From CAYHGV01 sp964356135 (GTDB lineage Bacteria; Hydrothermota; Tepidihabitantia; CAYHGV01), in the NCBI GenBank assembly GCA_964356135.1, contig CAYHGV010000045.1, positions 1 to 22,989 of the forward strand: a DNA stretch of 22,989 nt. The letters run 5' to 3'. Positions 1-7,740 of the stretch are shown here, piece by piece. Every line of letters starts with the position of its first letter. Position 1 is the first letter of the stretch. The notes beneath the pieces are model-generated. The model had not been told where the DNA came from, searched no databases, and saw only the letters and a program-made list of their open reading frames with translations. The translations under genes were made by a program, and so were the position numbers.

Positions 1-3000
1 GAGTTCGAACCGGGTTGGGAAGAACGGCAAACGGAACCGGTTTGGGACCTTTTGGTTTTTCTTCTATGCCCTTGGTTTCTGCCTTGATTGGACCATAGAA
101 GGTTGAACCTCCGGACAGGTTGACAACTTCGAGCTTATAGTAGTCGCCGGCTCTGCCGTCAGAGTCATAAAAATCATAGGTTGCACCCGCGACCGGGTCT
201 CCTTTAGTCGGAATGAGTGGCTCGGTGAGCCTGGTATAATTCGCCGACTCATTCAGGCTGCGGTAGAGATTGAATCCGGCGACATTGACCTCGGCTTCAG
301 TTTCCCAGTGGACTACCACCCGGGTTTCTTCTGCTTCGGCGCTAAAGGATGATATCACGATGCCGGTGGGAGTCGCACTTGTATCTGTGCCAAATTCCGA
401 GGTGTTACTATTGGCATCGATGGTCAGGCAGGTTATGGAATCATTTGCCGAAACTCCTTTGCCGGACACATCCAGGTAGCCGGAGAAAACACTGTTGGAG
501 CTTCCGGTGGTCAAATAGCCGAGATAAATTTTGCCTTCGCCATAGGTGGTCGGGTCGGGCTGGGCTTTATATATTTCCACCCGGCAATTGGCGAAGGTTG
601 AATTCGTCTCTGCTGTCGACCGGCTCGTGCCGACAAATCCTGCAGCATGGAGTGTGGTGACGTTCAGTGTCAGTGTATCTGTAACCGGGAAGTCAATGCC
701 GCTGTCCGGGTCGGCAGAATTATAAATATTATCGTTGGGAGTAACGCCATTATCAATCAAGTCAATACCGAGACCGGTATTACTAAAAAACGAGTTGCCG
801 GAAATCCGAAGTCTGCAAGTTGTTTGACCGACGATGGTGATGCCATCTGCTCCGTTAAAGGCGATTATGTTGCCCTGGCCGGTGGCGCCACCGCCGATAG
901 TATCGTTCTGTGCCCCGTTTGAAATATAAATGCCCGAACTGCCGTTGCTCAAATTATTTGTTCCATTAATATCGGTCCCGATATAGTTACCGCGAACTAT
1001 ATTGTTTTTGGTTCCGTCATCGCCTATATAAATACCATTGCCCGTGTTGCCGGAGATGATATTGCCCTCACCCGCAGCCGGACCGCCGAGGACATTAGAT
1101 TGGGAACCCTTGAAAATATTGACTCCGGTCCCATTGCCAACTTTAACGGTCCCACTGGTATCAGTGCCGATATAGTTCCCTTTTATGGAATTGCTGTAAG
1201 CACCGCCCAAATCACTGCCTAAAACGACACCGGCGTTGGTATTGCCTGAGACGATGTTTTTCTCGCTAGCGGTTGAACCACCGATTGTATTGCTCGTAGC
1301 CCCATTTTCGATGGAGATGCCGTTCCAGTTCGCCAAAGCTTGGGTTCCATTTGCTTTGGTTCCTATAAAATTACCTATAATGGAATTGTTTTGAGCGTTC
1401 GTGCCGGCGATATGGATGCCGTCCTGTTTGTTTCCCGAGATTGTATTCCGGTCGCTTCCGGTCGAGCCGCCGATGGTGTTGTTTTGAGCACCGACTACTT
1501 CAATGCCATGGGTGTTATCAAGTTCAGTGTTGCCAGTTACATCTGTGCCGATATAATTGTTTTTTATGGAGTTGTATCGGGTAAAGCTGCCACCAATAAA
1601 GATACCGCTGTTGGTATTTCCAGAGATGATGTTGCGTGCATTTGAATCAGAACCGCCGATGGTATCGCTCTGTGTTGAGTTCGAGATAAAGATACCATAG
1701 CCGTTGGGCACTTTAGCCGTTCCATTTTTATCTGCGCCGATATAATTGCCTTTGACGGTATTGTACCAGGTATTGGTGGACTGAAGCCAGATTCCATAGT
1801 AAGTGTTTCCTGAAATGATATTCCGCTCGCCTGCGCTCAAACCGCCGATGATGTTGTTCTTTGCTGCGCTGTCGATGCAGACACCATATCCATTTGCCAG
1901 TTGTGCTGTTCCGCTCGCATCGGTCCCGATGTAGTTTCCTTTGACGGCATTGCTGTCAGTGCCTGAACCTGCTATATAAATACCATAGATGGCGGTGTTT
2001 CCTGATATGACATTGCCTTCACCGGTACTGGAACCGCCGATGGTATTTTTCTTTGTTTGGTTGTAAATATAGACACCGGCGTTATTATTACGCAAAGCTC
2101 CGGTTCCACCGGCATTGGTGCCGATATAGTTGCCTTTGACAGCATTTTCCCGGGTGGTGCTGCCGTAAATTTCGATGCCGTAGTTAGTATTCCCGGATAT
2201 TATGTTCCTCTCTCCAGCAGTTGAGCCGCCGATGGTGTTGTTCTGGGCACCGTCTGCGATTTCAAAGCCCGAGCCGTTCGCTACCGCGGCGGTTCCGTTT
2301 TTGTCGGTTCCGATATAATTGCCTTTAACGATATTATTGGTGGTATTAGACCCTTCAATTTCGACCGCATAGCCGGTGTTACCCGAGATGACATTCCCTT
2401 CACCGGAATTGGAACCGCCGACGGTATTGCTTTGAGCACCGGCAGCGACCTCTACGCCTTCATTGTTCGACCAGGATTGGGTTCCATTGGCATGGGTGCC
2501 GATATAATTACCTTTGACGATATTGTAATTGGTGTTGGTGCCGCCGATATAAATACCGTGTTCGGTGTTGCTTGAGATGACATTCCGTTCACCGCTGCCG
2601 GTCCCACCGATGGTGTTATTCTGCGCACCGTTATGGACATAGACGCCGCTCTGCTTGAAACCTTTTATGCAAATACCCCGGATTTCGCAGTAATCCGCAC
2701 CATTGATAGTGAAGCCTGAAACGACGTTTCCCGCACTGCTGCCGTTCAGTGTATCTCCGGGTGACCCGTCAGGCCAGGTTCCGCTCCAGCGGCTTGCAGC
2801 GGTAATGACAGTCCCATTGTCGGTTAGAGGCGGGAGGGCGCTTGTGGGCGCAATCGTCCCGCTCACCGAGAAGGCTATAATATCAGGACCGGCATTGATA
2901 TTGGCGTTGGTGATCGCTTCACGCAGAGAACCGTTGCCGGTATCATTAGTATTGGAAACCGTATAGGTATTGGAAAAAACCAGGCTTGTGCTTAGGGCAA

Positions 3001-3082
3001 TTATGACTGAAGCTGTCCGTAGTCTCAAACGCAGGGTGGTGATATTTTCACCGAACCCTCTTCTCAGTTCCTTTCTAAACAT
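1..3082 (-). CDS. Secreted parallel beta-helix repeat protein, copy 1 (partial, C-terminus off the window)
   Basis: I translated this frame by hand from the ATG at 3082. It stays open to the left edge (1,027 codons) and is homologous throughout to the protein at 3590-6739. A signal peptide with a hydrophobic core is followed by a likely cleavage site after VFS (residue ~37). Next comes a GNGSLREA motif near the start of the mature protein, as in many bacterial beta-helix proteins. Ten ~63-residue repeats (about residues 150-730) follow, each with NTIGG...GERNIISGN...NYIGT. A NCRVEIYKA...GEGKIYLGYL region and a WETEAEVNVAGFNLYRSL fibronectin-III-like region end the visible part. About 73 residues of the C-terminal domain are missing. 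The start is supported by an AAGGAGG sequence 6-7 bases upstream and a consensus promoter. The role is inferred: an exported surface or matrix protein, ligand unknown. Confidence 0.85.
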   Translation of the reverse strand, partial: MFRKELRRGFGENITTLRLRLRTASVIIALSTSLVFSNTYTVSNTNDTGNGSLREAITNANINAGPDIIAFSVSGTIAPTSALPPLTDNGTVITAASRWSGTWPDGSPGDTLNGSSAGNVVSGFTINGADYCEIRGICIKGFKQSGVYVHNGAQNNTIGGTGSGERNVISSNTEHGIYIGGTNTNYNIVKGNYIGTHANGTQSWSNNEGVEVAAGAQSNTVGGSNSGEGNVISGNTGYAVEIEGSNTTNNIVKGNYIGTDKNGTAAVANGSGFEIADGAQNNTIGGSTAGERNIISGNTNYGIEIYGSTTRENAVKGNYIGTNAGGTGALRNNNAGVYIYNQTKKNTIGGSSTGEGNVISGNTAIYGIYIAGSGTDSNAVKGNYIGTDASGTAQLANGYGVCIDSAAKNNIIGGLSAGERNIISGNTYYGIWLQSTNTWYNTVKGNYIGADKNGTAKVPNGYGIFISNSTQSDTIGGSDSNARNIISGNTNSGIFIGGSFTRYNSIKNNYIGTDVTGNTELDNTHGIEVVGAQNNTIGGSTGSDRNTISGNKQDGIHIAGTNAQNNSIIGNFIGTKANGTQALANWNGISIENGATSNTIGGSTASEKNIVSGNTNAGVVLGSDLGGAYSNSIKGNYIGTDTSGTVKVGNGTGVNIFKGSQSNVLGGPAAGEGNIISGNTGNGIYIGDDGTKNNIVRGNYIGTDINGTNNLSNGSSGIYISNGAQNDTIGGGATGQGNIIAFNGADGITIVGQTTCRLRISGNSFFSNTGLGIDLIDNGVTPNDNIYNSADPDSGIDFPVTDTLTLNVTTLHAAGFVGTSRSTAETNSTFANCRVEIYKAQPDPTTYGEGKIYLGYLTTGSSNSVFSGYLDVSGKGVSANDSITCLTIDANSNTSEFGTDTSATPTGIVISSFSAEAEETRVVVHWETEAEVNVAGFNLYRSLNESANYTRLTEPLIPTKGDPVAGATYDFYDSDGRAGDYYKLEVVNLSGGSTFYGPIKAETKGIEEKPKGPKPVPFAVLPNPVRT
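880..2625 (-). repeat. 189-bp coding repeat array, 10 units
   Basis: Ten tandem units with a period of about 189-195 bp lie inside the first beta-helix gene. On the plus strand each is marked by a variant of gccgccgatggtattgttct, the complement of the NTIGG codons. One unit is a codon shorter and one a codon longer, so the reading frame is kept. Unit divergence is considerable, which points to old duplication rather than recent expansion. Confidence 0.85.
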
Positions 3083-3115
3083 AGTCCCTCCTTAGTTTAG
3101 AACACGCTTTCATCT

Positions 3116-3141
3116 CCCAATAGCCCTCTCCGGCTACTGGG
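3116..3141 (-). promoter_or_regulatory. Leader hairpin of beta-helix copy 1 mRNA
   Basis: In the transcript from the promoter at 3157-3185, CCCAGTAGCC pairs with GGCTATTGGG. This gives 10 pairs, one of them G-U, around the loop GGAGAG. The stem starts within about 10 bases of the predicted 5' end and lies some 33 bases upstream of the start codon. It is not followed by a T-run, so a 5' stabilising role for the long mRNA is more likely than termination (inference). Confidence 0.55.
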
Positions 3142-3156
3142 AAAACTCTCTAATCA

Positions 3157-3185
3157 ATATTAAGGATTCAGGAGATTTTTGTCAA
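3157..3185 (-). promoter_or_regulatory. Sigma70-like promoter of beta-helix copy 1
   Basis: On the minus strand there is a TTGACA box (3180-3185), a 17-base spacer and a TAATAT box (3157-3162). The expected transcript start is near 3150, giving a leader of about 68 bases before the ATG at 3082. So copy 1 can be transcribed separately from copy 2. Confidence 0.75.
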
Positions 3186-3204
3186 TAGCTTTATTACACG
3201 CCAT

Positions 3205-3254
3205 AAAAAGAGAGACGATATAATCTCTCCCAAGCAACATTTATAAGGGAGAGA
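3205..3254 (-). terminator. Terminator-like hairpin with an overlapping alternative stem
   Basis: On the minus strand GAGAGA (3224-3229) can pair with TCTCTC (3210-3215), directly followed by TTTTT (3205-3209), as in an intrinsic terminator. The same 3224-3231 segment (GGGAGAGA in the transcript) also pairs perfectly over 8 bases with TCTCTCCC (3247-3254). Both stems cannot form together. It sits downstream of the peptide gene and upstream of the promoter for beta-helix copy 1. Confidence 0.5.
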
Positions 3255-3374
3255 GGAGACTAAATAGGTATTTAGTTTTGAATGAGGAGTACTATCTTAC
3301 TGCAGGTTGGAACTTATTAAATCCGCTGCTCTTTACGGGAGCGAGAGTTCGACACTACTGAGGATCAGAAATTT

Positions 3375-3587
3375 TTATGAGCCGTTAGATGTAAAACAGT
3401 TAGCTACTACACACGGTGCAGTTCCCATGGGCTGAGCGGTATTCTGAACTGTTTTGCAGAAACCCAATATCGTCTCTTTAGTCTTTAAATTGATTTTGGT
3501 AATTGCCGGTTTGGAGTATGTTTTTTTTCTGTTTCGTTTTCTTTTTTCCATTACGCAGCTATGTCCGGATATTTTTGCCTTTTCCAT
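3375..3587 (-). CDS. Small Lys-rich, three-Cys peptide, possible RiPP-type precursor
   Basis: The ATG at 3587 lies 2 bases after the stop of the beta-helix gene and gives 70 residues. An internal ATG at 3551 gives 58 residues. Neither has a clear Shine-Dalgarno sequence, so translational coupling to the upstream gene is likely. From the internal start the peptide is very basic at first (KRKRNRKK), then has YSKPAITKINLKTKETILGFCK, then a C-terminal part with Cys at 32, 47 and 52 and small or polar residues. The order basic head, Y-x-K-P-x-I-x-x-I-x-L, acidic residue, hydrophobic pair, CK, cysteine-containing tail resembles the leader/core layout of small precursor peptides in environmental bacteria. 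That resemblance is from memory only. No radical SAM or other maturase gene is adjacent. Confidence 0.5.
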   Translation of the reverse strand: MEKAKISGHSCVMEKRKRNRKKTYSKPAITKINLKTKETILGFCKTVQNTAQPMGTAPCVVANCFTSNGS

Positions 3588-3589
3588 AG

Positions 3590-6500
3590 TTAGCGTAATA
3601 CTATCGCCTTTTTAACCTTGGTCTTCTCCCCTGCAATAGTAAGAGAAACGAAGTAGACTCCGGAGCCGGTTCTTTTCGCATCCCAAACCAGGTGATAGCT
3701 GCCCGGTTTCTGCTCCTCATCAGTTAAAACACAAACCTGCCGTCCGGTAACATCGTAGACTTCCAGAATCACCCGTCTGTTCCCGGGTACGTAATAGCGG
3801 ATAGTTGCTTTTTCCAGAACCGGATTAGGGATAATGGCAAACGGGACTACCTGGGGTCCTTTAGCTATTTCTTCTGCGCCTTCGGTTTCAGCCTTAATCG
3901 GGCCGTAGAAGATTGAGCCGCCGGTGAGGGTTACCACTTCGAGCTTGTAATAGTTGCCAAGCTCCCCGACGGAGTCCGGAAATTCATAGACTGCACCTGC
4001 GATCGGGTCGCCTTGGACCGGAATAAGCGACTCGGTAATTTTTGTATAGCCGATGGTTTCAGAAAGGCTGCGGTAGAGGTTGAAACCGGCTATGTCGACC
4101 TGGGATTCCGTCTCCCAACGAACGAGAACGAGATTGCTTTCTGCCTGGGCAGTAAATGACGAAACGACAATGCTGGTGGGATAAACTGAATCGGTTGGAC
4201 TGAATTCAGAGGTGTTGTTAAAAATATCTATCGTAATGGCAGTAAGGGTGTCATCCTTTGTGAGCCCGTTACCAAACACATCTAGGTAGCCGGAGAAGAG
4301 ACTGTTGCTACTGCCGCTCGTCAAATACCCAAGATAGATTTTCCCCTCGCCATAACCGGCTGGGTCAGGATCGGCTTTATATATCTCAACCCGGCAATTG
4401 GCAAATGTGGTATTGGTGCTCGCCGCTGACCGGCTCGTGCCAATATACCCGGAAACATACAGGACATGGAAGGTGCTATCGGTACCATATGCTGAATCGA
4501 TCACCGGAAAATCTAAGCCACTATCCGGCAAGCTGGTGCTGTATTGGTTGTCATTGGCAGATGGGCCGTTATCGCCCAAGTCGATTCCCAGACCGACGTT
4601 CTCAAACATCGAGTTGCCGGATATTGTCATTCGCCTGGTGCTATTATCGACTACTGAGACTCCAGCGCCGCCATTGAAAGCAATGACGTTAGCAAATCCT
4701 GAGCTTGTGCCGCCGATCGTATCTCTTTGCGTTCCATTCTCGAGCCGGATACCAGCTCCACCGTTTCCAAGATTTAAAGTTCCGCTCGTATCGGTACCGA
4801 TATAGTTATTTCGAATGACATTGTAGTTGGTATAAGGGTCGCCAATAAAGACACCGGCGTTAATGTTTCCGGAGATGATATTACGGGCACCGACGGTTGA
4901 GCCGCCAATCGTGTTGCCCTGAGCACCCAAGATGATGTAGACACCATAGCCATTTGGAAGTTTGGCGGTGCCGGTTGGATTGGTCCCGATATAATTGCCG
5001 ATGACCGTGTTGTTATCGGTGCCATCGTCACCGATATAGACCGCGTAATTGGTGTTGCCTGATATGATATTCCGATCGCCGGCATTCGAGCCGCCGATGG
5101 TATTGTTCTGTGCCCCTTGCTCAATATAGATACCATGATAATTCGCCAGTGCTACGGTTCCATTGGCAGTAGTCCCGATGTAGTTGTCTTTGACGACATT
5201 GTAGCTGGTTTTGTTATCGCTCAGATAAATACCATAGGCTAAGTTGCCCGAGATGATATTGCGTTCGCCCTCAGTCGAGCCGCCGATGGTGTTACTCTCG
5301 GCACCAGCATCGATCGCGATTCCAAAGTTATTAGGAAGTGCCGCGGTTCCATTGGCATTAGTCCCGATGTAGTTGTCTTTAACGATATTATTATTGGTGC
5401 TGGTACCCGTTATGTAGACACCATTGCCGGAATTTCCCGAGATGACATTTCGTTCACCGGAACTGGAGCCGCCGATAGTATTGCTTTGGGCGCCGGCTGA
5501 GAGATATACACCGTGAAAGTTTGCAACGATTGTGGTTCCGCTGGCATCCGTCCCGATATAGTTTCCTTTGACAACATTGTAATTGGTATTGGTATTCCGG
5601 ATATAAACTCCCCAACTGGTATTCCCGGAGATGATATTTCGTTCCCCGGCAGTCGAACCGCCGACGATATTGTTCTGGGCGCCATAAGCGATATTGACGC
5701 CGTATTTATTTGCCAGAACCGCGGTTCCATTCACATCGGTGCCGATATAATTTCCCTTGATGATATTGCTGTTGGTTAGGGGGTCAGTAATATAGATACC
5801 GTAGTTGGTGTTTCCCGAGATAATGTTTCGTTCCCCGGCAGTCGAACCGCCGATGGTATTGCTCTGGGCACCGGCTTCGATATGCACCCCCTGGCTGTTA
5901 GGCAGCGGCGCGGCTCCATTCACATCCGTTCCGATATAATTTCCTTTGACAACATTATTGTTGGTATTGGTACCGCCGATATAGATTCCATAGTTAATGC
6001 TTCCTGCAATCAGGTTCCGTTCGTTCGCAGCCGAACCGCCAATGGTATTGTTCTGGGCACCGGCTTCGATCGTGACGCCCCGGGAATTCGCCTGTGCCGA
6101 TGTTCCATTGGCATCAGTTCCGATGTAGTTGTTTTTGACGACATTGTTGTTGGTGCCGGTGCCTCCGATATAAACACCGTTATTATCGTTGTTCGAGATA
6201 ATATTCCTCTCATTGGTTCCACTTCCGCCGATCGTATTGAATTGAGCTCCGTTCAAGATAGCGATACCGCTGCCGGTGAAATTGGTGATGGAAAGACCTC
6301 TGATACTGCAGGAATTTGCACCATTAATAGTGAAACCGGTAACATACGAACCAGCAGAGGCCCCGTCGATTGTAACGCCAGGCGAGGAGCCATGCCAATT
6401 GCTGGCGGCAGAGATGAGCGTTGAGTCGTCGGTAAATTCTGGTAGGGCGCTCAGAGGTGAGATCTTTACATTTTTACTTGTTAACAGGAAGGTAATGGTG

Positions 6501-6739
6501 TCCGCGCCGATGTTGTTATTGACTAACCTGACGCATTTCCGCAGGGTATTAGTCCCCAATGTGTAACCCCCTCCATCGTCGGTATCGCCAAGATTGTCCA
6601 CCCTATAAGTTTTGGCATACGCTAAACCGAAACTTAAGAGCATAATCCCTAATAAAACCCAGCCACCCCAATTTTTCGTTTTGTTGAATTTGAGAGCACG
6701 AAAGTTTATTTCGTTTTTTAAAAACCCGTATCTATTCAT
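3590..6739 (-). CDS. Secreted parallel beta-helix repeat protein, copy 2, with C-terminal sorting-type domain
   Basis: The protein is 1,049 residues from the ATG at 6739, which has AAGGGGG 6-7 bases upstream. A longer frame from a TTG at 6772 is excluded because it would lie upstream of the predicted transcript start. The signal peptide has the hydrophobic stretch WVLLGIMLLSFGLAYA with likely cleavage after residue 42. Nine ~63-residue NTIGG/NYIGT repeats (about 167-700) should fold as a right-handed parallel beta-helix. A fibronectin-III-like region follows (WETESQVDIAGFNLYRSL). The last ~80 residues (IPNPVLEKATIRYYVP...YDVTGRQV...WDAKRTGSGVYFVSL...KKAIVLR) match the FlgD-Ig / type-A C-terminal sorting pattern of FCB-group secreted proteins. 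The ligand or substrate is unknown. No catalytic motif is visible. Confidence 0.88.
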   Translation of the reverse strand: MNRYGFLKNEINFRALKFNKTKNWGGWVLLGIMLLSFGLAYAKTYRVDNLGDTDDGGGYTLGTNTLRKCVRLVNNNIGADTITFLLTSKNVKISPLSALPEFTDDSTLISAASNWHGSSPGVTIDGASAGSYVTGFTINGANSCSIRGLSITNFTGSGIAILNGAQFNTIGGSGTNERNIISNNDNNGVYIGGTGTNNNVVKNNYIGTDANGTSAQANSRGVTIEAGAQNNTIGGSAANERNLIAGSINYGIYIGGTNTNNNVVKGNYIGTDVNGAAPLPNSQGVHIEAGAQSNTIGGSTAGERNIISGNTNYGIYITDPLTNSNIIKGNYIGTDVNGTAVLANKYGVNIAYGAQNNIVGGSTAGERNIISGNTSWGVYIRNTNTNYNVVKGNYIGTDASGTTIVANFHGVYLSAGAQSNTIGGSSSGERNVISGNSGNGVYITGTSTNNNIVKDNYIGTNANGTAALPNNFGIAIDAGAESNTIGGSTEGERNIISGNLAYGIYLSDNKTSYNVVKDNYIGTTANGTVALANYHGIYIEQGAQNNTIGGSNAGDRNIISGNTNYAVYIGDDGTDNNTVIGNYIGTNPTGTAKLPNGYGVYIILGAQGNTIGGSTVGARNIISGNINAGVFIGDPYTNYNVIRNNYIGTDTSGTLNLGNGGAGIRLENGTQRDTIGGTSSGFANVIAFNGGAGVSVVDNSTRRMTISGNSMFENVGLGIDLGDNGPSANDNQYSTSLPDSGLDFPVIDSAYGTDSTFHVLYVSGYIGTSRSAASTNTTFANCRVEIYKADPDPAGYGEGKIYLGYLTSGSSNSLFSGYLDVFGNGLTKDDTLTAITIDIFNNTSEFSPTDSVYPTSIVVSSFTAQAESNLVLVRWETESQVDIAGFNLYRSLSETIGYTKITESLIPVQGDPIAGAVYEFPDSVGELGNYYKLEVVTLTGGSIFYGPIKAETEGAEEIAKGPQVVPFAIIPNPVLEKATIRYYVPGNRRVILEVYDVTGRQVCVLTDEEQKPGSYHLVWDAKRTGSGVYFVSLTIAGEKTKVKKAIVLR
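4700..6241 (-). repeat. 189-bp coding repeat array, 9 units
   Basis: Nine units of very regular 189-bp period lie in the second beta-helix gene. They are visible as recurring variants of gccgccgatggtattg on the plus strand from about 6240 down to 4720. They are homologous to the array at 880-2625. Together the arrays provide about 3 kb of partly similar DNA in direct orientation, a potential substrate for recombination between the two genes. Confidence 0.85.
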
Positions 6740-6775
6740 GCACACCCCCTTCGGTTGCTCGATAGATTTCAAAAT

Positions 6776-6803
6776 ATAATAGGATACTCGGGTTATTTGT
6801 CAA
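6776..6803 (-). promoter_or_regulatory. Sigma70-like promoter of beta-helix copy 2 and the peptide gene
   Basis: The minus strand has TTGACA (6798-6803), a 16-base spacer and TATTAT (6776-6781), one mismatch from consensus. The expected start is near 6769, about 30 bases before the ATG at 6739. The remainder of the gap up to purQ (6804-6960) shows only a weak GAAATT/AATTTC inverted repeat near 6911-6926 and no clear terminator. Confidence 0.7.
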
Positions 6804-6960
6804 GCATTTTTTTGTAGGCAGGGAAACCAGTCAGATTGGACATTAAGAAATTGCTATGTGCCTGTGCGCAAAATACTTACGAGAATTGTATTTTTAGGTA
6901 GATTCGAGCAGAAATTCGGAAATTTCAGTTTTGATAATGATTTTTAGCATCCTTGCTCCG

Positions 6961-7740
6961 TTATCGTATAAAGTTTACCGCATTTTTGAAAATGGTGATA
7001 CCGAAGGGTTTTATGTTGTCACCGCTTTTCCATCTCGGATGCTGGGTTGTTTTGACAAAACGTTCAGGATGGGGCATCAGCCCGAAAATACGGCCGGTGG
7101 GGTCGCAAACACCGGCAATGTTACCAATTGAGCCGTTGGGATTGTCCGGATAGCTCGGCTTTTTGCCTTTGCTGTCGCAGTAGCGCAGAACGACCTGGCA
7201 ATTCGCCTGTAGTTGTTTTAAAACAGTGCTGTTTTTGGGCACGAACTTCCCTTCGGCATGGGCTACGGGCAAATATAGTAAATCGCCGATGCCATTGGTA
7301 TAGACGCAAGGAGTTTTTGCCGGTTTAAGCCAAATCCAACGGTCTTCGTAATGATTGGAATCGTTGAATTCTAAAGTTACTGATTGCTCGGAAAAGTAGC
7401 CGGCCGGAGAAAGGGCAGGTAGAATTCCGGCTTTGACCAGAATCTGAAAACCATTGCAAATGCCGAGAATGAGTTTCCCGTCTTCGATGAATTTTTCAAT
7501 ATCGGCTCGTAAAGCGAACCGCAGCTCGTTGGCTAAAATTCTGCCGGCGGCAATATAGTCGCCATAGGTGAAGCCGCCGGGCAGAACCATAATTTGATAG
7601 TTTTTTAAATTCCGGTCCTTCGCTTTGAGTTGATTGATATGAACCAGCTCGGCTTGGGCGCTCACCAGTTCAAAGGCATATTTCGTCTCCCAATCGCAGT
7701 TAGTACCGGCAGCGGTTAAGACCAGAACCTTAACGCTCAT
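6961..7740 (-). CDS. purQ: Phosphoribosylformylglycinamidine synthase, glutaminase subunit
   Basis: The protein (259 residues) releases ammonia from glutamine for conversion of FGAR to FGAM by PurL, step 4 of purine synthesis. The class-I amidotransferase triad is visible: nucleophile Cys95 in GICNGFQ, then His224 and Glu226 in MPHPERF. PGGFTYGDYIAAGRILA (about 54-70) is the PurQ oxyanion-hole signature. Its length is at the upper end for a stand-alone PurQ of the small-subunit type. The ATG overlaps the stop of the SagB-like gene (ATGA). No purL or purS is in the window, so the pathway is split across the genome. Confidence 0.95.
   Translation of the reverse strand: MSVKVLVLTAAGTNCDWETKYAFELVSAQAELVHINQLKAKDRNLKNYQIMVLPGGFTYGDYIAAGRILANELRFALRADIEKFIEDGKLILGICNGFQILVKAGILPALSPAGYFSEQSVTLEFNDSNHYEDRWIWLKPAKTPCVYTNGIGDLLYLPVAHAEGKFVPKNSTVLKQLQANCQVVLRYCDSKGKKPSYPDNPNGSIGNIAGVCDPTGRIFGLMPHPERFVKTTQHPRWKSGDNIKPFGITIFKNAVNFIR

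Larger units (their letters stand above)
3083..3374. other. Intergenic control region between the Cys-rich peptide gene and beta-helix copy 1
   Basis: These 292 bp hold no convincing gene. Reading along the minus strand from the peptide gene there is a 7-bp inverted repeat (3260-3275, CTAAATA/TATTTAG), then two mutually exclusive stems ending in a T-tract (3205-3254). A consensus promoter (3157-3185), a leader hairpin (3116-3141) and a strong Shine-Dalgarno sequence for the beta-helix gene follow. Confidence 0.7.

Noticed and set aside
1..3082. Pseudogene interpretation of beta-helix copy 1
   Set aside because: The frame from the ATG at 3082 agrees in phase with the homologous C-terminal region at 1-70, and the one-codon length differences between repeats keep the frame.
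880..6241. CRISPR-like periodic repeats
   Set aside because: The period is 189 bp, the units are divergent and coding throughout, and there is no repeat/spacer structure or cas gene.
5882..6424. 180-residue plus-strand frame with internal repeats
   Set aside because: It is the antisense shadow of the 189-bp beta-helix repeats. The period is a multiple of three, so any open antisense frame repeats too.
6740..6772. TTG start extending beta-helix copy 2 by 11 residues
   Set aside because: The -10 box at 6776-6781 places the transcript start downstream of this TTG, and the ATG at 6739 has a good ribosome-binding site and a better signal peptide.
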